Origin: Paucibacter sp. KBW04
Lineage (GTDB): Bacteria > Pseudomonadota > Gammaproteobacteria > Burkholderiales > Burkholderiaceae_C
Reading direction: 5' to 3'
Length of the DNA stretch: 64,000 nucleotides
NCBI RefSeq assembly: GCF_003852425.1
Contig: NZ_QAJN01000008.1
Location: 124,001-188,000, forward strand
Positions within the stretch are counted from its first letter, which is position 1, and each line of letters opens with the position of its first letter. The notes beneath the pieces are model-generated. The model was given only the letters and a program-made list of their open reading frames with translations. It was not told the origin of the DNA and did not search any database. Position numbers and translations under genes: made by a program. This document shows positions 13,452 through 22,228 of the stretch, piece by piece.

Positions 13452-15848
13452 ATGAAAGCATTTTTCTTTTGCCGGTCGGCCGCCAGGTCGACAGGGAGGG
13501 GCGTGAGCGCCAGCCGCGTCTTCAGACCCGTGTTGAGCCAGGTGGCTGCTGTGGCGGCTGCGAGCTTGGCCACGCCGGTCTGGGCGGCCTCGCCGGTGCT
13601 GCTGGGTGTGGACCTGTCCTTTCTTCATGACCCCAGCTTCTGGTGGCTAGCCTTCAGCCTGCTGGGCGTGGTCGCCATGGCCCTGGCCCTGGGTCTGCTT
13701 TATATGTTGCGCCTGCGTTTGCGCCTGCGCCGCCGGGAACTGCAGGCCGTGCGGCGTGAGCGTAGCAAGCTCAGCGCCCTGCTCAATGCGATTCCCGACC
13801 CGGTCTATTTCAAGGATCAGCAAGGGGCTTACGAAGGCTGCAACCCCGCCTTCGTTACTTGCACCGGCCTGGCCGAGTCGCAGCTGCTGGGTTTCAGCGA
13901 TCAGCAGCTGAGCCAGAGCCCGGACTGGAGCCTGGCCCTCAATCACAGCAGCCCGGCCGTGGGCGGCATGCAGCGCACCCTGGCCTGGTCGACCCGGCCG
14001 GATGGGCAGCGCGTCTGCCTGGACGTGGTGCAGGCACCGGTGTTTGCCGATGGCCAGAATATGGGCTCGGTGGGCGTGGCCCGCGATGTGACGGCCTTGC
14101 GCGAGGCCATGACCCAGCTGCACCGCGCCGTCACCGTGTTCGAGCATTGCGGCGAGGGCATCATGGTGCTGGATGCCGATCTGCTGATCCGCGACGTCAA
14201 CCCGGCCCTGTGTGCCATCACCGGCTATAGCTGCGAAGAGCTGCTGGGCACCATGCCCCACTATCTGCAAATCGGTGAGCAAAACCCCGAGATCCTCAAG
14301 GAGCTGTGGGCCGAGGTGGCTGCCAAGGGCAAGTGGAGCGGCGAACTGCTGGAGCGCAACAAGGCCGGCGTCGCCGTGCCCCTGTGGGCCACCATCGTCT
14401 GCGTGCCGCCGGCCGAGGCGGGGGGCGAGGCGCATTACCTCTCGGTGCTGACCGATATCTCGCGCATCAAGGCCACCGAGGCCGAGCTGCTGCACCAGGA
14501 GCTGCATGACCGCCTGACCGGCCTGCCCAATCTGGCCCTGCTGCGTGACCGCATCGAGCGCCAGATCGGCATTGCCGAGCGCGAGCGCAGCAGCGTGGCC
14601 GTGCTTTACATCGATTTGGACGGCTTCCGCGAGGTCAACGATGTGGCCGGCCATGCGGCGGGTGACGCGGTGCTGAAAGAGGCCGCCGCGCGCTTCTTGA
14701 ATGTGGTGCGCTTAAGCGACTCGGTGGCGCGGGTGGGGGCGGATGAATTCGTCATCGTCTTGTCCGGCCTGGTGGATGAGGAGACCGCCATGCGCCTGGG
14801 CGAGCGCCTGATCGATGCCATGCACGAGCCCATCGTCGTCAGCGAGGGCGAGCCCAGCCGCCATTTCAATCTGGGCGCCAGCATAGGCCTGGCCCTGTTC
14901 CCGGCCGATGGCGTGACGGTGGACGAGCTGCTGCGCAATGCCGAGGCGGCCATGTGCCGGGCCAAGGCCCATGCCCGCAACACGGTGCAGGCCTACCGGC
15001 CCGAGCTGACCCTGGCCGTGCAAAAGCGCTTCGAGCTGACCCATGCCTTGCGCCACGCCTGTGAGGTGGCGCAGTTCCGCCTGGAGTACCAGCCGCAGGT
15101 CCGTTTGACCGATGGTGCGCTGATCGGTGCCGAGGCCTTGCTGCGCTGGCGCCACCCCACCCGTGGCCCGGTCTCGCCTATGGAGTTCATCCCCCTGGCC
15201 GAGGAGACCGGTCTGATCGTGCCCATCGGACGCTGGGTGTTGGAAACCGCCTGCGCCCAAGCGGCGCGCTGGCAGGGCGTGGCCGGCAAGCCGCAGCAGG
15301 TGGCCGTCAATGTCTCGGCCCGCCAGCTGCGCCAGCCGGACTTTGTCGTGATGGTGGAGGCCATCCTGGCCGCCACTGGCTGCCCGGCCAAGGCCTTGGA
15401 GCTGGAGGTGACCGAGAGCCTGCTGCTGGAGGATGCCGAAGCCGCCATCCAGCTGCTGGGCGCCCTCAATCAGCGTGGCGTGCGGGTGGCCATCGACGAC
15501 TTTGGCACCGGCTATTCCTCCCTGTCCTATCTGCGCCGCATGCCGGTGCAGACGCTCAAGATCGACCGCAGCTTCGTCAGCGAGCTGGGCAGTGACGCCA
15601 ATGTGGCCGCCATTGCCCGCACCGTCATCGTGCTGGCGCGCAGTCTGAATCTGGATGTGCTGGCCGAGGGCGTGGAAACCGCCGAGCAAGCCGCTTGGTT
15701 GCGCCGCGAGGGTTGCGACTGGGCCCAGGGCTGGTACTACGGCCGACCCGTGCCGGCGCTGGACTTTGCCCTGACCTTGCCACAGTCTGCGCAGCAGACG
15801 CCAGCGCGCGCGCTGGTGGAAGGCGACCTACTGCTGGCCGCCCTCTGA
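13452..15848 (+). CDS. Membrane PAS-PAS-GGDEF-EAL c-di-GMP signalling protein
   Basis: 798 residues: a signal-like hydrophobic N-terminus (20-46), a membrane helix (63-87), two PAS domains (about 105-225 and 232-345), then GGDEF and EAL domains. The GGDEF signature reads GADEF (429-433), preceded by an I-site-like RLSD, so diguanylate cyclase activity is doubtful. The EAL domain looks intact: EALLRW at 561, NVSARQL, the Glu of EVTES, DDFGTGYSS and LAEGVE. The likely role is a c-di-GMP phosphodiesterase controlled by PAS input, perhaps with GTP binding at the degenerate GGDEF. The 3' end overlaps the converging HDOD gene by 21 bp. Confidence 0.9.
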   Translation: MKAFFFCRSAARSTGRGVSASRVFRPVLSQVAAVAAASLATPVWAASPVLLGVDLSFLHDPSFWWLAFSLLGVVAMALALGLLYMLRLRLRLRRRELQAVRRERSKLSALLNAIPDPVYFKDQQGAYEGCNPAFVTCTGLAESQLLGFSDQQLSQSPDWSLALNHSSPAVGGMQRTLAWSTRPDGQRVCLDVVQAPVFADGQNMGSVGVARDVTALREAMTQLHRAVTVFEHCGEGIMVLDADLLIRDVNPALCAITGYSCEELLGTMPHYLQIGEQNPEILKELWAEVAAKGKWSGELLERNKAGVAVPLWATIVCVPPAEAGGEAHYLSVLTDISRIKATEAELLHQELHDRLTGLPNLALLRDRIERQIGIAERERSSVAVLYIDLDGFREVNDVAGHAAGDAVLKEAAARFLNVVRLSDSVARVGADEFVIVLSGLVDEETAMRLGERLIDAMHEPIVVSEGEPSRHFNLGASIGLALFPADGVTVDELLRNAEAAMCRAKAHARNTVQAYRPELTLAVQKRFELTHALRHACEVAQFRLEYQPQVRLTDGALIGAEALLRWRHPTRGPVSPMEFIPLAEETGLIVPIGRWVLETACAQAARWQGVAGKPQQVAVNVSARQLRQPDFVVMVEAILAATGCPAKALELEVTESLLLEDAEAAIQLLGALNQRGVRVAIDDFGTGYSSLSYLRRMPVQTLKIDRSFVSELGSDANVAAIARTVIVLARSLNLDVLAEGVETAEQAAWLRREGCDWAQGWYYGRPVPALDFALTLPQSAQQTPARALVEGDLLLAAL

Positions 15849-16736
15849 GCTGAAGGCGGGCACGGCAGCCGCGCCCAGCTCCAGCTTGGGCAGCAGGCGC
15901 AGGGTGGGCTCCAGGCCCAGATGCAGCAGCTCGGCAATGTCTTGCACATCCTGCTCCAGGCCGGGGTGGTTCCAGCCCTCCCGGGTGTGGCGGGCCAGGC
16001 GCAGGCCCAGCATCACGCAGCGCACCTGGGCGCGATGGGCGTGGTCATCGTCGGTCAGCTGGGCCAGCACATCGGGCAGGCGCCAGGCCTTGATCAGGGC
16101 CAGGCGCAGCTCCAGCACATCGATGCCCAGTACCGAGCGGCAGGCCTGCCGGGTGCGCAGACCCGGTGTGGCGGCCTGCAAGGCGTCGATGCGTGCGGCC
16201 AGGGTGGGCGCATGCAGCCACATCAGCATCTCGACAAAATGATGGAGCAGGGTGGCTTCGTGGATCAGCGGGGCTTTCGGGTCGTCCAGCTGGGCGGCGA
16301 AGCCATGGGCAAAGCTGGCGGCGCGCTGGCCCAGCTCCAACACCCGCTCCAGGCCGGCCAGGGCCTCGGGTCGAGTCGCCAGCCAGTCCTGCGTTTGCGG
16401 CAGGCCGACCGAGGCGCGGAAGAAGGGGCCGGTGCCCATCAGGATCAGGGTCTCCAGCGAGTCCACGGTCTTGGGGTCGGCGGTGTTGCGGCTCTTGCTA
16501 CCCAAGCTGCCGGCCTGGCGCAGCAGGCGCAGAATCATCAGCGGGTCGGCATTGATCAGGGCGGCCAGATCATTCATGTCCACGCTGTCTTCGTCCTGCG
16601 CCATCTCGTTCAGGCCTTGGGCCGTTTGGCCCTGGACGGGGATTTCGACACGACGGAAAAACTCCACCCAGCCCAGCAAGCTGTTCTTGGGGGTCTCCAG
16701 AAAGACAGGGGTGAAGAGGGTGGGGGTGTCGTCCAT
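15828..16736 (-). CDS. HDOD-domain signalling protein
   Basis: A 302-residue, largely helical protein fitting the HDOD family, a relative of HD phosphohydrolases without the catalytic metal site. The core is visible: LAALINADPLMILRLLRQAG, a following SLETLILMGTGPFF, then LIHEATLLHHFVEMLMWL. HDOD proteins act as scaffolds or regulators in nucleotide second-messenger and two-component pathways. No output domain is attached. It is divergent from the BLUF photoreceptor gene across a 189-bp promoter region and convergent with the EAL gene, so a link to light or c-di-GMP signalling is suggested by position only. Confidence 0.8.
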   Translation of the reverse strand: MDDTPTLFTPVFLETPKNSLLGWVEFFRRVEIPVQGQTAQGLNEMAQDEDSVDMNDLAALINADPLMILRLLRQAGSLGSKSRNTADPKTVDSLETLILMGTGPFFRASVGLPQTQDWLATRPEALAGLERVLELGQRAASFAHGFAAQLDDPKAPLIHEATLLHHFVEMLMWLHAPTLAARIDALQAATPGLRTRQACRSVLGIDVLELRLALIKAWRLPDVLAQLTDDDHAHRAQVRCVMLGLRLARHTREGWNHPGLEQDVQDIAELLHLGLEPTLRLLPKLELGAAAVPAFSSEGGQQ

Positions 16737-16925
16737 GCCGGATCTCTGGCCTGACGCGACCCAGGCCCTGCGTCTGTTTTATCGGATGCAGGGCCGGAAA
16801 CTGTAGACGGGCGCCGCAGCGGCCCGGGAAGGCCTGCTTGCCCGCGGCAGGCCCGCCCAGTAGCATGGCCGCTTGTGAGTCGCAAGCCATTCGCAGCTTG
16901 CCCCCGCCCTGGAGTTGAGCCCCTC

Positions 16926-17357
16926 ATGTCCGATCTGTGCACCTTGGTCTATGTCAGCACCGCCACCCGCTTGATGACGGATCAGGAATTGCAAGCCATG
17001 CTCAAGAAAGCCATGGCTCGCAATCACGTCAATGGCTTGACCGGCGTGCTGCTCTACGACGAGGGCAATTTCATGCAATGCCTGGAGGGGCCCCGCAGCG
17101 CCGTGATGGAAACCTATGGCCGCATCAAGGTCAACCCGGCGCATCGTGGCCTGACCGAGCTGCTGCTGGAGCCGATTGCCGCGCGCAGCTTTGAGGGCTG
17201 GGACATGGACTTTTTGCATTCCAGCCAGGAGGAGATGCAGAACTTGTCCCAGGCCAATTGGCGCCAGGTACGGGACAAGGCCGACCGGGCCGATGACAGC
17301 CCCGGTCTGATCCTCTTGCGCGACTTCTGGCGCAGCGCCCGCAAGCAGTGGGGCTAG
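16926..17357 (+). CDS. BLUF blue-light photoreceptor (FAD)
   Basis: A short, single-domain BLUF protein of 143 residues. The flavin-site residues fall at the expected spacing: Tyr9 (TLVYVS), Asn33 (ARNHVNGLTG) and Gln51 (NFMQCLEG). The Tyr-to-Gln distance of 42 equals that in AppA. A conserved Trp occurs in FEGWDMDF. BLUF domains bind FAD and rearrange hydrogen bonds on blue light. With no fused output domain it must act through a partner. The start is the ATG at 16926, directly before the first beta strand. A GTG 17 codons upstream is less likely. It is divergent from the HDOD gene. Confidence 0.9.
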   Translation: MSDLCTLVYVSTATRLMTDQELQAMLKKAMARNHVNGLTGVLLYDEGNFMQCLEGPRSAVMETYGRIKVNPAHRGLTELLLEPIAARSFEGWDMDFLHSSQEEMQNLSQANWRQVRDKADRADDSPGLILLRDFWRSARKQWG

Positions 17358-17421
17358 GAGTCTGTGCGGCAGAAGAAGCATCGGCTGCGAAGTGGCCGCA
17401 GCGGCCCATCCCCTTGCTTTT

Positions 17422-19302
17422 TTAACGCGCCTGCTCAGGCTTGGGCGTCTGCGGCAGGCCGCGTTTGCTGGCGGCCTGGGCCTTCATCAGCTGGCTGACC
17501 ATGGCCACCGGCGCGCTGCCATGGCTGAGGAATTCCTCGTGGAAGGCCTTCAGATTGAAGCCCAAGCCTTGGCTGGCTTTGAGCTGATCGCGCAGGGCCA
17601 GGATCTCCGAGAAGCCGGCGAAATAACTGCTCAGCTGCACCGAGCTGACCTGGGCGCGATGCCATTTCTCGGTCGCCTCGGTGTGTGACTGGAAGGCTTC
17701 TTTTTCCAGCAAGTGCAGGGCTTCCTTCTCGCTCATGCCCAGCACATGGACGCTGTAGTCCAGGATGGCGTTGCAGACCACGCGCAGATTCCACTTTGCG
17801 TACATCAATCCCATCTCGGGGCTGGGCTTGCCGTCTACATTGCCCCAGCCGCTCTCCATCATCATGCGTTCGGAGTAGACGGCCCAGCCTTCCACCATGG
17901 CCCCGTTGCCGAACAAGGCTTTGACCTTGGAGGGCGATTTATTGGAGTACAGCAGCTGCACATAGTGGCCAGGGATGGCCTCGTGGATGCTCAAAATCTG
18001 CAGCACCCAATGGTTGTACTCGCGCAGATAGGACTCGGTTTTCTCAGGCTTGCTGAGATCCAGCGGGTCGACGTTGTAATAGGTCACGCCTTGCGGATCC
18101 AGCGGGCCGGGCGCGCTGATGGAGGCACCGGCCAGGCCGCGCATATAGGCGGGGGTTTCGCGCACCTGTAGGGGGCGGCTCGGGTCCAAGGTCAGCAGAT
18201 CATGTTTCGTGACCCAGTCGGCCAGGGCGGGTAGCTGGGCGCGGATTTCGTCGATATAGCCCTCGGCCGAGACATGGCGCTCGGACAGCTTGTCGATCAC
18301 GCGGGCGATCTTGTCCAGGCGGGCGGCCGGGGGCGCCTCACCGGGGAAGAGCTGGGGCCACAGGCCATCGGCCAGCTCGCTCATGCGCTGATGCAGGGCG
18401 GCTTTTTGGTCCAAGGCGCGCTGGTAAAGCGTGGGCGCATCCACCTCGGCCTGGATCTCGTAGCGGAACTTCTCGTGGAAGGCCTCGCGGCCGATGCGGA
18501 AGGAGCGGCCGCTGCCCTCGGCCGTTTGGCGGGCATCAATTTTCTGCAAGGCCTTGATGAAGCCCTGCATGGACTGCAGGGCCAGATCGCGCTGGCGCAG
18601 CACGCGCTGAGTCGTCGCCGCATCGGCGGCGGCGGTTTTGAGCAGGGCGGGGATGTCCTGGGTGAAGAAATCCAGGCCGCCCTGGTTCTGCGAGATGGCC
18701 ATCTGCAGCAGCGGCGGGCTGGGGTTCTTGATGTTTTGCAGGGCGGCGCGGTAATAGGCCGGCACCTGGCGCAGGCGCTGCTCCACCCACAGCAGTCTTT
18801 GCTGGGGCGTGTAGTCGCCCTTGTTGAGCAGATCGCTAAAACCACCCGAGACGTTGTAGCCCGTCGGGTCCCAGACATCGCTGCGCAAACTCTTCAGCGC
18901 CCACAGCCAGCCTTGCAGATGGTTGTCCAGCAGGGCCAGATCGCCCGTCTGGGAGGCATTGAGTGCCGCCTTTTTGGGCAGCTGGGCCAGGCGCTTCAGC
19001 CAGCTTTCGCAAAAGCGGATCTGCGCCTGGCGTGCCGCCTCGCTGGGGGCGGGCAGGCGGGCAGCGGCTTCGTACTGGCCGGCGGCTGCGGCGGCGTCGG
19101 GCACCAGCTGCCAGTAGGCCTTCAGAAAAGCATCGACCTCGGCATCGAACAGCTGCTGTACCTGGGCTTGCGCCTGCTCCTGTGCGCTCGGCGGTGGCAG
19201 GGCGGCAGCGGCGGGCAAGGGCAGGGTGGTAGCCAGGGCCAGGCAGGCCGCAGCCGCCAGATTCAGACGGAATTTCGAGAGCGGGCTGTGTCGTTGTTTC
19301 AT
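17422..19302 (-). CDS. Exported DUF885 family protein, putative metallopeptidase
   Basis: 626 residues with a signal peptide (hydrophobic core then LPAAAA). The body is all-helical and matches DUF885, with the diagnostic HEAIPGH motif (His440, Glu441, His446), which resembles a zinc-binding HExxH-type site, followed by YVQLLYSNKS. A later segment, EGWAVYSERMM, is also family-typical. Members are suspected carboxypeptidase-like zinc enzymes, but I know of no defined substrate. The ATG at 19300-19302 begins the signal peptide; the frame stays open for about 100 further codons upstream, but they are not protein-like. The gene is divergent from ppk2. Confidence 0.8.
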   Translation of the reverse strand: MKQRHSPLSKFRLNLAAAACLALATTLPLPAAAALPPPSAQEQAQAQVQQLFDAEVDAFLKAYWQLVPDAAAAAGQYEAAARLPAPSEAARQAQIRFCESWLKRLAQLPKKAALNASQTGDLALLDNHLQGWLWALKSLRSDVWDPTGYNVSGGFSDLLNKGDYTPQQRLLWVEQRLRQVPAYYRAALQNIKNPSPPLLQMAISQNQGGLDFFTQDIPALLKTAAADAATTQRVLRQRDLALQSMQGFIKALQKIDARQTAEGSGRSFRIGREAFHEKFRYEIQAEVDAPTLYQRALDQKAALHQRMSELADGLWPQLFPGEAPPAARLDKIARVIDKLSERHVSAEGYIDEIRAQLPALADWVTKHDLLTLDPSRPLQVRETPAYMRGLAGASISAPGPLDPQGVTYYNVDPLDLSKPEKTESYLREYNHWVLQILSIHEAIPGHYVQLLYSNKSPSKVKALFGNGAMVEGWAVYSERMMMESGWGNVDGKPSPEMGLMYAKWNLRVVCNAILDYSVHVLGMSEKEALHLLEKEAFQSHTEATEKWHRAQVSSVQLSSYFAGFSEILALRDQLKASQGLGFNLKAFHEEFLSHGSAPVAMVSQLMKAQAASKRGLPQTPKPEQAR

Positions 19303-19495
19303 GGGACGAGGCGTCGATCGCGCTTTTGAGGGTGAAGGGGCGAGAGGGCCGCAGCAGCCGGCCCTGTGGCCGGCTCGCCGCACTTGCGGCCGCCATTCTG
19401 CGCCTGTGGCTGCGGGGCAGGCGAAAGTTTGATTCACGAATTTGTCATGGGCCTGTGGCAGGCTGGCTTTCTGCCCCTCCAACGCATTCGCCCCC

Positions 19496-20470
19496 ATGAG
19501 CAAAGACGAACAAAACCTGTTGCCCGCTGCCCCGGCCGCCGACGTCGGCGCCGCTGCGGCACAAGCCGCCGCAGACCATGCCGCCATGATGCAGCGCATG
19601 CAGGCCGATCTGATCGATAGCTATGACGAAGAGCTGGAGATGGAGATCGACGACCGCGCCTTCGATGCCGACCAAGGCTGTTTCACGACCGAGCAGCGCT
19701 CGCAGCGGCGCGACTATTTCAAGGAGCTGTTCCGACTGCAGGGCGAGCTGGTCAAGCTGCAGGACTGGGTGATGGCCACCAAGCACAAGGCCGTCATCAT
19801 CTTTGAAGGTCGCGATGCCGCCGGCAAGGGCGGGGTGATCAAGCGCATCACCCAGCGCCTGAACCCGCGCGTCTGCCGGGTGGCAGCCCTGCCGGCGCCG
19901 AACGACCGCGAGCGCACCCAGTGGTACTTCCAGCGCTATATCTCGCATCTGCCGGCGGGGGGCGAGATCGTGTTGTTCGACCGCAGCTGGTACAACCGCG
20001 CCGGGGTCGAGCGGGTGATGGGTTTTTGCTCGGACGAGGAGTACGAAGAATTCTTCCGCTCGGTGCCCGAGTTCGAAAAAATGCTGGTGCGTGCCGGCAT
20101 CCAGGTGATCAAGTACTGGTTTTCCATCTCCGACGAAGAGCAGCACACCCGCTTTCTGGGCCGCATCCATGACCCGCTCAAGCAGTGGAAGCTCAGCCCC
20201 ATGGACCTGGAGTCCCGCCGCCGCTGGGAGGACTACACCAAGGCCAAGGAGGTGATGATGGAGCGCACCCACATCCATGAAGCGCCTTGGTGGGTGGTGC
20301 AGGCCGACGACAAGAAAAAAGCGCGCCTGAACTGCATGGCCCATCTCTTGGCCCAGATGCCGTATCACGAGATCCCACATCCCCCGGTGGTCCTGCCCTC
20401 GCGCGAGCGGCATGAGGACTATGAACGCCAGCCGGTGCCGCAGCAGATGGTGGTGCCCGAGCTTTACTGA
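19496..20470 (+). CDS. ppk2: Polyphosphate kinase 2
   Basis: 324 residues, typical of one-domain PPK2 enzymes, which transfer phosphate between polyphosphate and nucleoside di- or monophosphates. The Walker A motif reads EGRDAAGKGG, the lid region holds the following arginines, and the Walker B segment is FDRSWYNRAG. The segments YFQRYISHLP and EYEEFFRSVPEFEK are characteristic. The N-terminal 45 residues are Ala-rich and acidic, as in many family members. The ATG at 19496 gives the natural length. Whether it prefers ADP or GDP cannot be read from the sequence. A PAP2-type phosphatase gene follows 67 bp later in the same direction. Confidence 0.93.
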   Translation: MSKDEQNLLPAAPAADVGAAAAQAAADHAAMMQRMQADLIDSYDEELEMEIDDRAFDADQGCFTTEQRSQRRDYFKELFRLQGELVKLQDWVMATKHKAVIIFEGRDAAGKGGVIKRITQRLNPRVCRVAALPAPNDRERTQWYFQRYISHLPAGGEIVLFDRSWYNRAGVERVMGFCSDEEYEEFFRSVPEFEKMLVRAGIQVIKYWFSISDEEQHTRFLGRIHDPLKQWKLSPMDLESRRRWEDYTKAKEVMMERTHIHEAPWWVVQADDKKKARLNCMAHLLAQMPYHEIPHPPVVLPSRERHEDYERQPVPQQMVVPELY

Positions 20471-20537
20471 TCACGCCTTGTTACGCGTGGGAGGGGGGCG
20501 GAGCGGCTTTGACATGCCCTGCGATTAGCATGGCCGC

Positions 20538-21269
20538 ATGATCGAGCGAATTTTTGCGGCCCCCTGGTTCAGCCTGACCCGTCTGGGCGAAGCCCAGATC
20601 CTGCTGCCCCTGGTCTTGCTAGCGGCCCTGTGGCTGTGGTGGCGGGCGGGCGAGCGGGTGTTTGCCCGGCGCTGGCTGTTTTGGCTTTGTGCCGCCGCCG
20701 GCCTCACGACGGCGAGCAAGCTGGCCTTCATAGGCTGGGGTTGGGGGGTGGAGGCCTGGGACTTCACCGGCATCTCCGGTCACGCCATGTTTGCCGCCGC
20801 CAGCCTGCCCGGCCTGGCCTGGGTCTTGAGCCGAGGCCGGAGCGAATGGATGCAGAAATGGGCCGTGGGCCTGGCCTTTGCCCTGGCCGCCTTGATCGCC
20901 TACTCCCGCCTGGAAGTTGGCGCGCACTCGCCCTCAGAGTCTTTGTTTGGCTTCTTCATCGGCAGCGCCGCCAGCCTGATGAGCCTGCGCCAAGCGCCCG
21001 CCCTGCGCCTGAACCCGCCGACCTGGCTGCCCACCGCCGTGCTGGCTTCGCTGATGCTGCTGCCCTTTCATGCGCCGCCATCCAAAAGCCACGATTGGGT
21101 GACGCGCCTGTCTTTGCAGCTGTCGGGCCGCAGTCTGCCCTTTCACCGGTGGGACGCGCATCGGCATCCTCCTCGCTCACCCGCTGCATTGCCCAGCAGC
21201 CCGTCTCAATCGGCGAAGCAAAGGCCGCTGTTCTCTTCGATCACTTCCAATCCGGCTGAAAGCTCGTAG
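20538..21269 (+). CDS. PAP2-family membrane phosphatase
   Basis: 243 residues with about five membrane helices. The phosphatase motifs are present: SGHAMFAA (motif 2, Ser-Gly-His) and SRLEVGAHSPSE (motif 3, Arg and His). Relatives dephosphorylate undecaprenyl pyrophosphate, phosphatidic acid or similar lipid phosphates on the outer face of the membrane. Up to about residue 200 (GRSLPFHRWD) the protein looks normal. The remaining tail is Ser/Pro-rich and unlike the family, and it overlaps the converging small gene, so an ancestral stop codon may have been lost or a late frameshift may exist. Confidence 0.75.
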   Translation: MIERIFAAPWFSLTRLGEAQILLPLVLLAALWLWWRAGERVFARRWLFWLCAAAGLTTASKLAFIGWGWGVEAWDFTGISGHAMFAAASLPGLAWVLSRGRSEWMQKWAVGLAFALAALIAYSRLEVGAHSPSESLFGFFIGSAASLMSLRQAPALRLNPPTWLPTAVLASLMLLPFHAPPSKSHDWVTRLSLQLSGRSLPFHRWDAHRHPPRSPAALPSSPSQSAKQRPLFSSITSNPAESS

Positions 21270-21427
21270 CTCGAGTCAAACCAGCCGCAGCAGCGAGCTT
21301 CCTCAGCCGCCGCGTCAGGCCCGGAGCTGACTGCGGCCATCGCGGCCGCTCCGACCTTCTGCAAGAGGTTCTGGATCAGACTGGCAGGGACGCTGGCGTG
21401 GGCGGCGGCTTGAGCTTGAAACTGCAT
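21206..21427 (-). CDS. Small hypothetical protein (73 aa)
   Basis: I do not recognise it by family name. The N-terminal half is an Ala-rich amphipathic helix (HASVPASLIQNLLQKVGAAA). The second half has a compact segment with two adjacent cysteines (ARCCGWFDSSYELSAG) that looks like real coding sequence rather than a shadow frame. No signal peptide is seen. It converges with the PAP2 gene and overlaps its unusual tail by 64 bp. The start is the ATG at 21425-21427. Confidence 0.5.
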   Translation of the reverse strand: MQFQAQAAAHASVPASLIQNLLQKVGAAAMAAVSSGPDAAAEEARCCGWFDSSYELSAGLEVIEENSGLCFAD

Positions 21428-21773
21428 GGTGGGCTCCGTAGGGCTTGGGCTGTGGCGATTGCGATATCGCCGGGGCTATGCAGCAAATATTCGGCGACGC
21501 CGATCGCCTTTCCCATCACACGGGGGGAGGGGTGAGGGGGGAGGCGCTGGGGGGATAGGGGCGCTCGCGTGGCACGGTCTCCCCCATTCGGGTGAGCGGG
21601 AGATGGGCCCGGTCTGAGCGCACGTTTCGATGGAAATCCTCGCTGGGCTGTATTCAAGTGCTTTGAGGTCAACTAATTCAGAATGTCGACATCATGTCTT
21701 GGTGGGCTAGTGCTCTTCGTCAGCATTAGATCGTTGTCATGGGGCGGCAGTTGGTGGCCCTAAACATTCAGTT
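21428..21773. other. Non-coding boundary region
   Basis: 346 bp without a convincing gene. The left part is G-rich (runs of GGGGAG and GAGGGG around 21520-21565) and holds a small hairpin (TCTCCC with GGGAGA near 21579-21604). Base composition then shifts to lower GC toward 21650-21770. This marks the entry to the accessory patch on the right. Confidence 0.4.
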
Positions 21774-22160
21774 TTGGTCGGTGCCTTTCGGGTAGGCTGG
21801 TGGGCATGCTGGCAAGGCGCCCCGGAGAACAAGGGAAAAGAGAATGGTGAACTCATCGGGTTCGACGAGTTTGATTGGATTGTCCGAAAGCATCCTGAGC
21901 ATGCGTGGCGGTGCATTCTCGCGACTGGCAGCGACCCTCGAGCTCAACCGTTTCTTGGCTTATTGGCCGCAGGCCCGATAGAAGACCTGCTCGGGATACA
22001 TGGGGATATGTTCATCGAGCGTGTAGAGCAACTGGCGCGGCAGGATCCTGTTTTTGCCTGGACGCTTGGGGTTGTTTGGCAATGCCAGATGACCGACGAA
22101 ATATGGGCCCGGGTCCAGCAAGTCTGGGATCGTCGAGGCTGGGATGGAATTCCTGAATGA
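21774..22160 (+). CDS. DUF6869-like protein, start uncertain
   Basis: The reliable part begins near ELIGFDEFDWIVRKHPEHAW and continues through AAGPIEDLLGIHGDMFIERV and a closing IWARVQQVW. This pattern is one I associate with DUF6869, a small family of unknown function often found singly among accessory genes; the assignment is from memory. The first 26 or so codons (MVGAFRVGWWACWQGAPENK) look unlike the family, so the gene may be truncated or frameshifted at its 5' end, or start internally at a non-ATG codon. GC content is lower than in neighbouring core genes. The next gene follows after 68 bp in the same direction. Confidence 0.5.
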   Translation: MVGAFRVGWWACWQGAPENKGKENGELIGFDEFDWIVRKHPEHAWRCILATGSDPRAQPFLGLLAAGPIEDLLGIHGDMFIERVEQLARQDPVFAWTLGVVWQCQMTDEIWARVQQVWDRRGWDGIPE

Positions 22161-22228
22161 CCGCCAGAGACAATCGTCAGCCAGGAGCGGCCGGCAGGTC
22201 GGGGTTGCCATGAAGTAGGCTGAGACCT

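Noticed and set aside
17358-17421. Terminator between the BLUF and DUF885 genes
   Set aside because: A short GGCCG/CGGCC stem lies 17 bases before a T-run. The stem and the T-run are too far apart for a convincing intrinsic terminator.
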